NCBI RefSeq assembly: GCF_000014185.1
Contig: NC_008148.1
Span: 2,584,001-2,648,000, forward strand
DNA length: 64,000 nucleotides
Direction of reading: 5' to 3'
From: Rubrobacter xylanophilus DSM 9941
GTDB taxonomy: Bacteria; Actinomycetota; Rubrobacteria; Rubrobacterales; Rubrobacteraceae
The position numbers and the translations under genes were made by a program. Shown here in pieces: positions 57,207 through 64,000 of this stretch. The notes beneath the pieces were generated by a model, which was not told the origin of the DNA, made no database searches, and saw nothing but the letters and a program-made list of their open reading frames with translations. Within the stretch, counting starts at the first letter, position 1, and each line of letters starts with the position of its first letter.

Positions 57207-58360
57207 CGGCCGCCGAGGGCGGCCCGGTACACCCGCTCCACCTCGCCCGCCACCCGCGGCCAGTCGTAGCGGCCGGCGGTGCGCCTGCCGGCGGCCGCCA
57301 GACGCTCCCGCAGGGACGGGCTCTTCAGCAGCCCGACGAGCGCCGCGGCCAGGGCCTTCGGGTCGCCCGGCGGGCACAGCAGGCCGTCGCGCCCGTGCGT
57401 GATCACCCGGTCATAGCCGGGGATGTCGCTGGCCACGACCGGCAGCCCGGCCGCCATCCCCTCCACGAGGACCATCCCGAAGGACTCCCGGCCCGTGGAG
57501 GGGGCGCACAGAACCTCGGCCGAGTGCATGGCCGCGACCAGGCCGTCCCCGTCCACCACGCCGCGCACCTCGACGCCGCAGAGCAGCCGCTTGGGGACGC
57601 GCACGTCCCCGGGGCGGCCCCCCACGATCACGAGCCGGGCCCCCGGCACCTCGGCGAGGACGCGCTCGAAGGCCCGCAGCAGCACCGGCAGCCCCTTGCG
57701 GGGGACGGGGCGCCCCACGAACAGAACCTCCCCGGGGCGGCGGCGCAGCCCCGGCGGCGGCGCGAAGCGCCCCACGTCCACGCCGTTCGGGACGATCCAG
57801 CAGTCCGCCCGGAAGTAGCGACCGGCGGTCTCGGCGGCGGCCGGGGAGACGGCGATCCGCTCGCGCAGGACACGCCCGATCCTGTCGGTCGGGTCCAGGA
57901 GCCTGCGGGCCGCCCGGAAGAGCCGGCAGTAGGCCGAACCCTCGGGGTAGTTGGCGTGGAAGGTCCCGACGGCCGGGATCTCCAGCTCCTCGGCGGCGGC
58001 GAGCGCCGCCAGGGAGACGAGGGGCGCCAGCGGCTCGTGGACGTGGATCACGTCGGGGCGCAGCGCCTTCACCGCCCGGCGCACCGAGCGCCACACCCGC
58101 GGCGAGAAGGCTATGTTGGCGAGCGAGCCGTTCGCGGGGAAGGGCAGCGAGCGCCCGACGGGGACGACCCTCTCGGGCGGGGGGTGGTGCCGCCCGAGCT
58201 TGGGGTGGAGCAGCCGCGTGCGGAGGTCCAGGGGGTCGTTGGGGGCCAGCACCCGCACCCTGTGGCCGCGCCGCTCCAGCTGGCAGGCCAGCGCGTCCAC
58301 GTGCTCCAGCACCCCGCCCGGGAAGGACCAGGAGTAGGGCGAGACCAGGCAGACCCTCAA
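57203..58360 (-). CDS. PimA-like mannosyltransferase (GT4)
   Basis: 385 residues. N-terminus VCLVSPYSWSFPGGVLEHVDALACQLERRGHRVRVLAP (core VSPYSWSFPGGV) matches phosphatidylinositol mannosyltransferases; VIHVHEPLAPLVS, AVGTFHANYPEGSAYCRLF, IVPNGVDVGRF, VLFVGRPVPRKGLPVLLRAF and the E-x7-E motif PSTGRESFGMVLVEGMAAGLPVV follow. Likely transfers mannose from GDP-mannose to a membrane lipid. TTG 58360 overlaps the TGA of the upstream gene, with GGGAGG eight bases before. Confidence 0.8.
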   Translation of the reverse strand: MRVCLVSPYSWSFPGGVLEHVDALACQLERRGHRVRVLAPNDPLDLRTRLLHPKLGRHHPPPERVVPVGRSLPFPANGSLANIAFSPRVWRSVRRAVKALRPDVIHVHEPLAPLVSLAALAAAEELEIPAVGTFHANYPEGSAYCRLFRAARRLLDPTDRIGRVLRERIAVSPAAAETAGRYFRADCWIVPNGVDVGRFAPPPGLRRRPGEVLFVGRPVPRKGLPVLLRAFERVLAEVPGARLVIVGGRPGDVRVPKRLLCGVEVRGVVDGDGLVAAMHSAEVLCAPSTGRESFGMVLVEGMAAGLPVVASDIPGYDRVITHGRDGLLCPPGDPKALAAALVGLLKSPSLRERLAAAGRRTAGRYDWPRVAGEVERVYRAALGGR

Positions 58361-58815
58361 CCGAAGACCCTCCCGAGACGCCCGCCGATCCGCTCCCAGT
58401 GAGAGCCGTACCAGAACACCCGCCCGCAGCCCCGGCAGCGGAAGAAGAGGCGCTGGCGCCCGGCGACCCCCGCCGGGACCTCCCCCGCCACCTCCTCCGG
58501 GGGGGTCTCCGCGAGCTCGCCGTTGCACTCCATGCAGCGGGAGGGGAGGCGGCGCAGCCCGAAGCGCCCGGCGACCAGGCGCAGCTGCTCCTCCACGGAG
58601 AGCTCCTGGGGCAGCAGGAGCACCCCGACCCGCCCGTCCCGCACGGGCGCCCGCTCCATGAACCCGGAGTCGCAGGTGAGGATCACGCGCCCCTCCTCGA
58701 TGGCGCGCCGGACGATCTCGCCGTCCGGCTCGCCGCGCGCGCAGCTGGCGTCGTGCCCCGCGGCCCGCAGCCACTTGGCCAGCCCGCCGAGCATGGCGTC
58801 GCACAGAAAGCGCAC
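58357..58815 (-). CDS. Mut7-C RNase-domain protein with zinc ribbon
   Basis: 152 residues. PIN-like start RFLCDAMLGGLAKWLRAAGHDA with the catalytic Asp, then EGRVILTCDSGFMERA; the C-terminal half holds a zinc ribbon SRCMECNGEL ... FFRCRGCGRVFWYGSHW (CxxC pairs). Family predicted to be ribonucleases. GTG 58815. Four-base TTGA overlap with the glycosyltransferase gene. Confidence 0.85.
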   Translation of the reverse strand: MRFLCDAMLGGLAKWLRAAGHDASCARGEPDGEIVRRAIEEGRVILTCDSGFMERAPVRDGRVGVLLLPQELSVEEQLRLVAGRFGLRRLPSRCMECNGELAETPPEEVAGEVPAGVAGRQRLFFRCRGCGRVFWYGSHWERIGGRLGRVFG

Positions 58816-58819
58816 GGCG

Positions 58820-59275
58820 CTACATCCCCGAGGAGCCGAAGCCCGCCTCGCCGCGGCCGTCGGGGGAGGCCTCCAGGGCCGCCACCTCCACGAAGGCGGC
58901 CGCCTCGGCCCGCACCAGCACCAGCTGGGCGACCCTCATGCCGGGCTCGACCCGGAAGGCCTCGCGGGGGTCGTGGTTGATGAGCGGGACCTTCACCTCC
59001 CCCCGGTAGCCGGGGTCTATGAGCCCGGGGGCGTTGGCCAGCGAGACGCCGTGCCGGGAGGCCAGCCCGCTGCGCGGCAGGACCAGCCCGGCGTACCCCT
59101 CCGGGATGGCCACGGAGAGGCCGGTGCGCACGAGCGCCCTCCCCCCCGGCGGCAGCTCTGCCCCCTCCACCGCCCGCAGGTCGTAGCCCGCGTCCCCGGC
59201 GTGGGCCCGCTCGGGGGGCCTGGCCCCGGGGACGAGCCGCCGGAATGCAACCTTGAGGGCGCGCCCGCTCCGCAT
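58820..59275 (-). CDS. dut: Deoxyuridine triphosphatase
   Basis: 151 residues, trimeric dUTPase type. Motif 1 HAGDAGYDLRAVE, motif 2 PRSGLASRHGVSL, motif 3 LANAPGLIDPGYRGEVKVPLIN (catalytic Asp region), motif 4 RVAQLVLV and the C-terminal P-loop-like motif 5 DGRGEAGFGSSG are all present. Cleaves dUTP to dUMP. ATG 59275; a TAACAT box (59286-59291) sits ten bases upstream, so the leader is only a few bases. Confidence 0.95.
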   Translation of the reverse strand: MRSGRALKVAFRRLVPGARPPERAHAGDAGYDLRAVEGAELPPGGRALVRTGLSVAIPEGYAGLVLPRSGLASRHGVSLANAPGLIDPGYRGEVKVPLINHDPREAFRVEPGMRVAQLVLVRAEAAAFVEVAALEASPDGRGEAGFGSSGM

Positions 59276-59285
59276 GCTGCGGCAA

Positions 59286-59291
59286 ATGTTA
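59286..59291 (-). promoter_or_regulatory. -10 box (TAACAT) of the near-leaderless dut gene
   Basis: Minus-strand TAACAT ends 10 bases before the dut ATG; leader expected to be about three bases. Confidence 0.45.
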
Positions 59292-59309
59292 GCACGCGGC
59301 GGGGAGGGC

Positions 59310-59960
59310 TCAGCCGGGGCCGCGCAGGCGCACCTCGGGGTCGCGGAAGAGGACGCGGGCGTCCTCGGTGTACAAGCCAACCCGCCCGCGCGGTATGGGG
59401 TCGGGGTCGGTGTAGGAGATGACGCGCTCCCCGTCCACGTAGACGGTTATGCGGGGGCCGCGCAGCTCGATCCTGTAGTCGTACCACCGGCCCGGACGGG
59501 CGGCCGGCTCCGGGCGGGTGACGAGGAACTCCTGCCCCACGCCCGCCGGGGGGACGAGCTTGCCGAGCTCGAGGCCGTTGGTCTTGTGGGCCAGGTAGTA
59601 GCTGCGGCCCTCCCCCGCGTAGCGGAACAGGAGCCAGCCGCTCTCCCAGGGGTTCGGGGGCGAGTTGCGGCGCAGCTGGCGGTCGAGCTTCATCCGGACG
59701 GTGAAGGTGTAGTCGCGCCAGCCGGGCTCCCCGGCGAGCGCCAGCGCGGCGCTGGTCCGCGAGGGGGAGCCCACCGCGCGCGGCTCGAGCACCGCCGCGC
59801 CGCCCTCCACCCCCACCCTGCCGTACCCGTCGTAGACCACCCCCCACTCCAGGCCGCTCCAGCCCTCGAGCCCCCCGCCCCCGGGGAGGAGCAGGCGGGC
59901 CCCGGTGAGCCCGGCGAGGAGGAGCAGGACGGCGGCCCCGAAGACCGGGGCCCGCCTCAC
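59310..59960 (-). CDS. Secreted or anchored concanavalin/LamG-like domain protein
   Basis: 216 residues from GTG 59960 (GGGGAGGGGCCGG upstream). One N-terminal membrane helix APVFGAAVLLLLAGLTGARLLL, then a beta-sandwich: LEWGVVYDGYGRVGVEGGAAVLEPRA, WRDYTFTVRMKLDRQLR, GWLLFRYAGEGRSYYLAHKTNGLELGKL and RWYDYRIELRGPRITVYVDGERVISYTDPDPIPRGRVGLYTEDA. It resembles DUF1080-type laminin-G-like folds that bind glycans. In the polysaccharide locus with the deacetylase-like gene, which it overlaps by 4 bases. Confidence 0.7.
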   Translation of the reverse strand: MRRAPVFGAAVLLLLAGLTGARLLLPGGGGLEGWSGLEWGVVYDGYGRVGVEGGAAVLEPRAVGSPSRTSAALALAGEPGWRDYTFTVRMKLDRQLRRNSPPNPWESGWLLFRYAGEGRSYYLAHKTNGLELGKLVPPAGVGQEFLVTRPEPAARPGRWYDYRIELRGPRITVYVDGERVISYTDPDPIPRGRVGLYTEDARVLFRDPEVRLRGPG

Positions 59961-61633
59961 CCGGCCCCTCCCCGCCGGAGGGGCTTCCCCGCAGAGCGCC
60001 ACTGGCCCCGCAGCCGGAGCAGGAGCGCGGCGGCGGCCGCCGCCGGCAGCAGCGCGGACCACGGCGCGCGGCGCACGGCGGGCCACCAGGGGAGGCTCCC
60101 CTCCAGCGCGTCGTCCAGCCGCATGAGCGCCAGCCAGGGACCGGAGGTCAGCCAGCTCTCCATCCGCTCGAGCGGCCCCGGGCGGTAGCCGTAGCGGACC
60201 TCGGCGGGCAGTTCCCGCAGGTCGGCGAAGGCGTAGCCCTGGGCGCGCAGCCCTTCGACGAGCCTCTCAAGCTCCGAGGGGGGGACGCTCGCCGGGTGGT
60301 AGAAGCCGACCGCCCAGCCGTCGCGGACGATCCGCAGCAGCCGGGCGCGTGCGAGCTGGTCCTCCACGGTGAGCCCCTCCTCCGGCGCTATGTAGCCGAG
60401 GTTCTCGGGGATGAGCGTCTGCCCGTACGGGTCGGGGCCCGAGGGGTAGGGCAGCCACCCCACCGGGTCGCGGGTCTCTATGGCGTGCGAGAAGTAGCCC
60501 GAGAAGACGCGGTAGGCGAGCGGGGAGGCCGCGTAGTGGGGGGTCTCCCACAGGCGCGGCTCGAGGCCGTTGTCGCGCAGGATGCGGATGCCGTCCTCCA
60601 GCTTGCGGGCGTACATGGCGTGGGTCTCCCCGGCGATGGGGGCGTCGCGCCTCTCGTCCCAGAACTCGTAGTCCTCGCCGCTGCCGAAGGTGTGGTGGTA
60701 GCCGTGCAAGACGACGGTCCCGCCGCGCTCCTGGGCGTAGCGCAGCGCCCGCACGAGCTCCGGCCTCTCGGAGAGCTCCACCACGCTGCCGTCCTCGAAG
60801 CGCTGGGCGGGGATGACCCCCACCGCGAACGGGACCCGGTGCTCGTGCAGGTAGCCGGCGATGCGGATGATCCTCTCCGGCGGGACGTGGACGGAGACGT
60901 CCTCCAGCCGGATGACCGCCCGCCGCGGCCCGTGGCCGAGGACGCCGAGGAAGTCGTGCAGAACGTCGGCGAGGACGAGCAGCGGGGCGTCGCGCTCCGG
61001 GTCCGGGTAGGCGGAGCTCGAGGAGGGCAGGCCGTTCACGTACCAGAGGTCGCCGCCGCGCAGGATGTACGGCACCGGCTCCCGGCCGCCCTCGTAGCTG
61101 GCGAGCACCCGGACCCCGGGGGAGGAGACGCGGATGCGGCGGACCTCTCCGGGGGCGGCGGGGTAGCGCTCCCCGCAGTAGCGGACCCACCGGAGGGAGC
61201 CGCCGGGCGCCGGGCCCTCCGCGGAGAAGCCGGAGGAGCCCGGGGAGAGCCGTCCTAGGCCGTGCCCCAGCCACATGACCGGGCGGCCGGGACGCTCGAG
61301 GTCGCGCAGCAGCGCGGGAGGCAGGGGCTCGAGGGCGTCGTTGCCGACCACCACGACCCGGTCGTAGCGGGAGATCATGCCTGGCGCGTACCGCTCCGGG
61401 GAGATTGTGACGGTCCTCGGGGTGAAGTGCCGGAGCAGCATCTGCACCTGCAGGCCCATCCGCTCGGCGGCCCGGGGCCACTGCGGGGAGCGCTGGTTGA
61501 TCAGGAGGACGCTCGGGGGACCCTCCCCGGCGCGGGCCCGCGCGTCGCCCGCGGGCAGCGTGAGGAAGAGCCCCGCCAGGAGGAGGAGCGCCGGGAGCAG
61601 CCGGAGGGCTAACCGAGAACGCCGGCCCACCAT
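59957..61633 (-). CDS. DUF2334 polysaccharide-deacetylase-like membrane protein
   Basis: 558 residues. Signal/anchor RLALRLLPALLLLAGLFLTL; then a Rossmann-like part (SVLLINQRSPQWPRAAERM), and a NodB-like barrel with AVIRLEDVSVHVPPERIIRIAGYLHEHRVPFAVGVIPAQ (metal Asp in LEDVS), TVVLHGYHHTFGSGEDYEFW (two His), AVGFYHPAS; a C-terminal membrane helix follows near residue 530. Typical DUF2334 proteins remove acyl groups from polysaccharides. ATG 61633 overlaps the upstream gene by 25 bases. Confidence 0.8.
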   Translation of the reverse strand: MVGRRSRLALRLLPALLLLAGLFLTLPAGDARARAGEGPPSVLLINQRSPQWPRAAERMGLQVQMLLRHFTPRTVTISPERYAPGMISRYDRVVVVGNDALEPLPPALLRDLERPGRPVMWLGHGLGRLSPGSSGFSAEGPAPGGSLRWVRYCGERYPAAPGEVRRIRVSSPGVRVLASYEGGREPVPYILRGGDLWYVNGLPSSSSAYPDPERDAPLLVLADVLHDFLGVLGHGPRRAVIRLEDVSVHVPPERIIRIAGYLHEHRVPFAVGVIPAQRFEDGSVVELSERPELVRALRYAQERGGTVVLHGYHHTFGSGEDYEFWDERRDAPIAGETHAMYARKLEDGIRILRDNGLEPRLWETPHYAASPLAYRVFSGYFSHAIETRDPVGWLPYPSGPDPYGQTLIPENLGYIAPEEGLTVEDQLARARLLRIVRDGWAVGFYHPASVPPSELERLVEGLRAQGYAFADLRELPAEVRYGYRPGPLERMESWLTSGPWLALMRLDDALEGSLPWWPAVRRAPWSALLPAAAAAALLLRLRGQWRSAGKPLRRGGAG

Positions 61634-62538
61634 CTGGCGGCGTACCCCGCGGCTGCGACGAAGGCGAGATCCAGGGTCACCCCGGCGGGGCCCCCGGCGA
61701 GAAGCCCCGCGGCGGTGAGGGCGAGCAGGGAGAGAAAGAGCTCGGCGAGCATCCTCCCCCGAAGCGTCCCGCAGCGCGCCCGCACCGTCACCCCGGCCAC
61801 CGCGCCCCCGGCGAGGGCCGCAGCGAGGCCCGCCGGCGAGACCGCCAGGAGGCCGCCCCAGGCCGCCGGCTCCTGCGCGCCGGCGCCGGCGGCCGCGGCG
61901 CACACGGCGGCGGCCATGGCGAGCGCGGCCAGAAAACGGCGCGACCGGAGCGGCCACCGGCGGGCGAGGAGGAGGCCGAGGGCCGCGAGCAGGACGGCCT
62001 GCGGCGCGCGCTGCGGCCCGGCGCTCAGGGCGAAGAGCGCCGCCGCGGCGAAGCAGGCGGCGAGCGCGGCGAACGCGGCGCGCGGGAGGAGGGCGGAGGC
62101 GAAGGCGCAGCCGAGCGCCAGGAGCAGGAGCGCGGGGGCGAGGCCCGCGCAGCCGGCAAAGACGAGGGGCGCGAGGGCGGCGACCGCGACCCGGGGGGGC
62201 GCCGGCAGGGTGCGGGCCGCGGCGAGCGCGGCCGCGGTCGCGGCCAGGAGCGCCGGGACGCCGGCGGCCGCGGCCTCCGGCGTGGCCGGGAGGCGGTAGA
62301 GGAGCGCCGCGGCCGCCAGCGCGAAGGAGGCGGGCTCGAGCAGCGGGAGCAGCCGGGGCGCCCGCGACCAAACGGCGGCGAGCGCCCCGGGGCCCGCCTC
62401 CCCGGTCTGCCACTGCTCGCGCAGCCGGAGGAGCAGCAGCCCGCCGAGGGCGGCGCAGGCGAGCGCCCCGGACGGAAGCTCCCCAGCGCGGCCGAGGAGG
62501 AGCGGCAGGGCGGCGAGGAGGGCTGGCGCCGGAATCAC
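61609..62538 (-). CDS. Multi-pass membrane protein of the polysaccharide locus
   Basis: 309 residues, about ten hydrophobic helices, very rich in Ala and Leu, with charged loops (REQWQTGEAGPGALAAVWSRAPR). No family recognised. GTG 62538 overlaps the WecB stop (GTGA). By position it may be a polysaccharide export or assembly component. Confidence 0.6.
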   Translation of the reverse strand: MIPAPALLAALPLLLGRAGELPSGALACAALGGLLLLRLREQWQTGEAGPGALAAVWSRAPRLLPLLEPASFALAAAALLYRLPATPEAAAAGVPALLAATAAALAAARTLPAPPRVAVAALAPLVFAGCAGLAPALLLLALGCAFASALLPRAAFAALAACFAAAALFALSAGPQRAPQAVLLAALGLLLARRWPLRSRRFLAALAMAAAVCAAAAGAGAQEPAAWGGLLAVSPAGLAAALAGGAVAGVTVRARCGTLRGRMLAELFLSLLALTAAGLLAGGPAGVTLDLAFVAAAGYAARWWAGVLG

Positions 62539-63758
62539 GCGGCCCCCTCACCGGCGAGGTCGGGGCCCGCGGGGGCGAAGGGGACCGGGGGCTCGTCGCT
62601 CAGGCCGAAGTAGAAGCGCAGCGCCCCGGCCACCCGGCGGGCGGCCAGCCCGTCGCCGTAGGGGTTTCTGGCCCGGGCCATCGCCCGGTAGGCCCGCTCG
62701 TCGCGCAGCAGGGTCTCCGCGGCGGCGAGCACCCCGGCGGGGTCGGTCCCCACGAGGCGGGAGGTGCCCGCTTCCACGGCCTCCGGGCGCTCGGTGGTCT
62801 CCCGGAGCACGAGCACCGGCTTGCCGAGCGCCGGGGCCTCCTCCTGCAGGCCGCCCGAGTCGGTCAGGACGAAGTGGCAGGCGTCGAGCATCCGGACCAG
62901 CTCCCTGTAGCCCAGGGGCTCGAGCAGCTTTATCCTCACGTTCCCGCCGAGCAGGCGGTGGACCGTCTCCCGGACGAAGGGCGAGCGGTGTACGGGGAAG
63001 ACCACCTCCACCTCCGGGTTGCGCCCGACGAGCTCCAGCAGGGTCCGGCACACCCGCTCGAGGACCTCGCCCCGGCTCTCGCGGCGGTGCATGGTGACGA
63101 GCACCTTGCGGCGCTTCCAGCGCCGCCGCTCGGCCTCCGGCGGGAAGGGAGGGACGGGGGGGATGGAGGACTTCACGTCGAGGAGGGCGTCTATGACGGT
63201 GTTGCCGGTGACGAGGATGCTGCGCTCCGGGACGTTCTCCAGGCGCAGCCGGCGGGCGGCGTGGGGTGTGGGCGCGAAGTGCAGGGCGGCCAGCGTCCCT
63301 ATGAGCCGCCGGTTGCCCTCCTCCGGGAAGGGCCGGTAGAGGTCGGCGGTGCGCAGCCCGGCCTCCAGGTGGGCGACGGGCACCTGCCCGTAGTAGGCAG
63401 CGAGCGCCCCGGCCATCGCGGAGGTGGTGTCCCCCTGGACGAGCACGAGGTCCGGCCGGAGGCGGGAGATCCCGGCGTCCAGCGCCCCCAGGGCGCGGGT
63501 GGTGAGGCCGGCGAGGGTCTGGCGCTCGCGCATCACGCCGAGCTCGAGGTCGGGCTCCAGACCGAAGGCCGAGAGCGCCTGGTCGAGCATCTCCCTGTGC
63601 TGGCCGGTGCTGCACAACACGACCTCGAACCTCCTGTCCCGGCGCAGCTCCCTCACCACCGGGGCCACCTTTATGGCCTCGGGGCGGGTCCCCACGACGG
63701 CGAGAACCCGGCGGCGCCTGGAGTAGAGATCGAACCTTCTCCTCGCGGACGCTGTCAT
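62535..63758 (-). CDS. wecB: UDP-N-acetylglucosamine 2-epimerase (non-hydrolysing, WecB)
   Basis: 407 residues. VLAVVGTRPEAIKVAPVVREL, CSTGQHREMLDQALSAF, VQGDTTSAMAGALAAYYGQVPVAHLEAGLRT (core HLEAGLRT), PFPEEGNRR, VTMHRRES and VLTDSGGLQEEAPALGKPVLVLRETTERPEA are all conserved in the family. Converts UDP-GlcNAc to UDP-ManNAc for wall or capsule sugars. ATG 63758, three bases after the upstream glycosyltransferase stop. Confidence 0.9.
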   Translation of the reverse strand: MTASARRRFDLYSRRRRVLAVVGTRPEAIKVAPVVRELRRDRRFEVVLCSTGQHREMLDQALSAFGLEPDLELGVMRERQTLAGLTTRALGALDAGISRLRPDLVLVQGDTTSAMAGALAAYYGQVPVAHLEAGLRTADLYRPFPEEGNRRLIGTLAALHFAPTPHAARRLRLENVPERSILVTGNTVIDALLDVKSSIPPVPPFPPEAERRRWKRRKVLVTMHRRESRGEVLERVCRTLLELVGRNPEVEVVFPVHRSPFVRETVHRLLGGNVRIKLLEPLGYRELVRMLDACHFVLTDSGGLQEEAPALGKPVLVLRETTERPEAVEAGTSRLVGTDPAGVLAAAETLLRDERAYRAMARARNPYGDGLAARRVAGALRFYFGLSDEPPVPFAPAGPDLAGEGAA

Positions 63759-63761
63759 CCT

Positions 63762-64000
63762 CTAGAGAACCTCCTTATTCTGCGAACGGCCGGCGGCGGG
63801 GCTCCCCGGCTCCTCTTCTCCCGCGGCGAACCGCGCGGTCTTCGCCCACCCCCTGCGGCCGAGGAGGATGTTCCACCAGGCCGCGACGGAGGCGAGGAAC
63901 CAGACGGCCGAGTAGAAGACGAAGAGGTGCCCGTGCAGGAGGGAGCGGAGGACCCCGCGGCCCTCGACCCTGGCCAGGTAGGCGACGGCCAGCGGGGCGA
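63762..64000 (-). CDS. C-terminus of a membrane glycosyltransferase (GT2), cut by window edge
   Basis: The 79 visible codons end in TAG at 63762-63764. They contain membrane-helix residues and the ending SAVWFLASVAAWWNILLG followed by RRGWAKTAR, a pattern (WxN...GRxxGWxKTxR) common at the end of processive GT2 synthases. The rest lies beyond the window. Together with wecB it marks an exopolysaccharide operon reading into this window. Confidence 0.6.
   Translation of the reverse strand, partial: APLAVAYLARVEGRGVLRSLLHGHLFVFYSAVWFLASVAAWWNILLGRRGWAKTARFAAGEEEPGSPAAGRSQNKEVL

Noticed and set aside
1-64000. CRISPR arrays, insertion sequences, prophage or integrase genes
   Set aside because: I found no regularly spaced repeats, transposase-like proteins or terminal inverted repeats; small repeats seen are local and regulatory in scale.

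Overview
Very GC-rich (roughly 70 percent), gene-dense chromosomal DNA with many GTG and TTG starts, short ATGA/GTGA/TTGA overlaps inside operons and almost no intergenic space. Gene content (PimA-like glycosyltransferase, UspA, DedA, MurJ, FadR-type GntR, secreted GH92 enzymes, compatible-solute transporter) and base composition suggest a deep-branching actinobacterium; Rubrobacter is my best guess, by inference only. I see no phage, insertion sequence or CRISPR array.

Layout. 0-4 kb: end of a membrane protein, a DUF488 protein, and a MmgE/PrpD + phosphosulfolactate synthase pair. 3.7-6.9 kb: a thiol-redox island with a frameshifted AhpD-like gene, a DsbA-family gene and a rhodanese gene that each carry an in-frame TGA exactly where the family has cysteine (two probable selenoproteins), a cytochrome-bd-like gene and tRNA-Ser(GGA). 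7-11 kb: GalT-like, DUF192, AlaX, PHP hydrolase, Ca/H exchanger. 11.1-15.5 kb: a five-gene operon (RibD-type reductase, MDR dehydrogenase, PTPS/QueD, glycosyltransferase, methyltransferase) facing folB, possibly making a modified pterin. 16.5-21.5 kb: a betaine/choline ABC transporter with three tandem binding proteins.

22-29 kb: a sulfoquinovosidase-like GH31 gene converging on a six-member minus-strand operon: SuyA/SuyB-type sulfolactate sulfo-lyase subunits, a GntR regulator, a 25-codon remnant that looks like a hydroxyacid dehydrogenase start, a PFK-family kinase and a fucose-isomerase-like enzyme. Together they suggest degradation of a sulfonated or related sugar, but aldolase and dehydrogenase steps are missing here and one sulfonate-binding arginine of the GH31 is replaced. 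29-45.6 kb: Nif3 and a PAP2-like membrane protein sharing one palindromic -10, then an alpha-mannoside system (fructokinase, ManA, two secreted GH92 enzymes, a second PfkB kinase, LacI regulator, sugar ABC transporter). 45.6-57 kb: MurJ, small membrane proteins, EamA, BirA, DedA, UspA, a NarL-type two-component system, an SDR-glyoxalase fusion, QueA-like, Rrf2, cupin. 57-64 kb: PimA-like glycosyltransferase, Mut7-C, dUTPase and the edge of an exopolysaccharide locus.

Two genome-style features recur. Eight of eleven convergent gene pairs end on one shared CTAG, giving both genes a TAG stop with a 4-base overlap. Many first-in-operon genes have a -10 box only 7 to 11 bases before the start codon, the architecture of leaderless transcripts.
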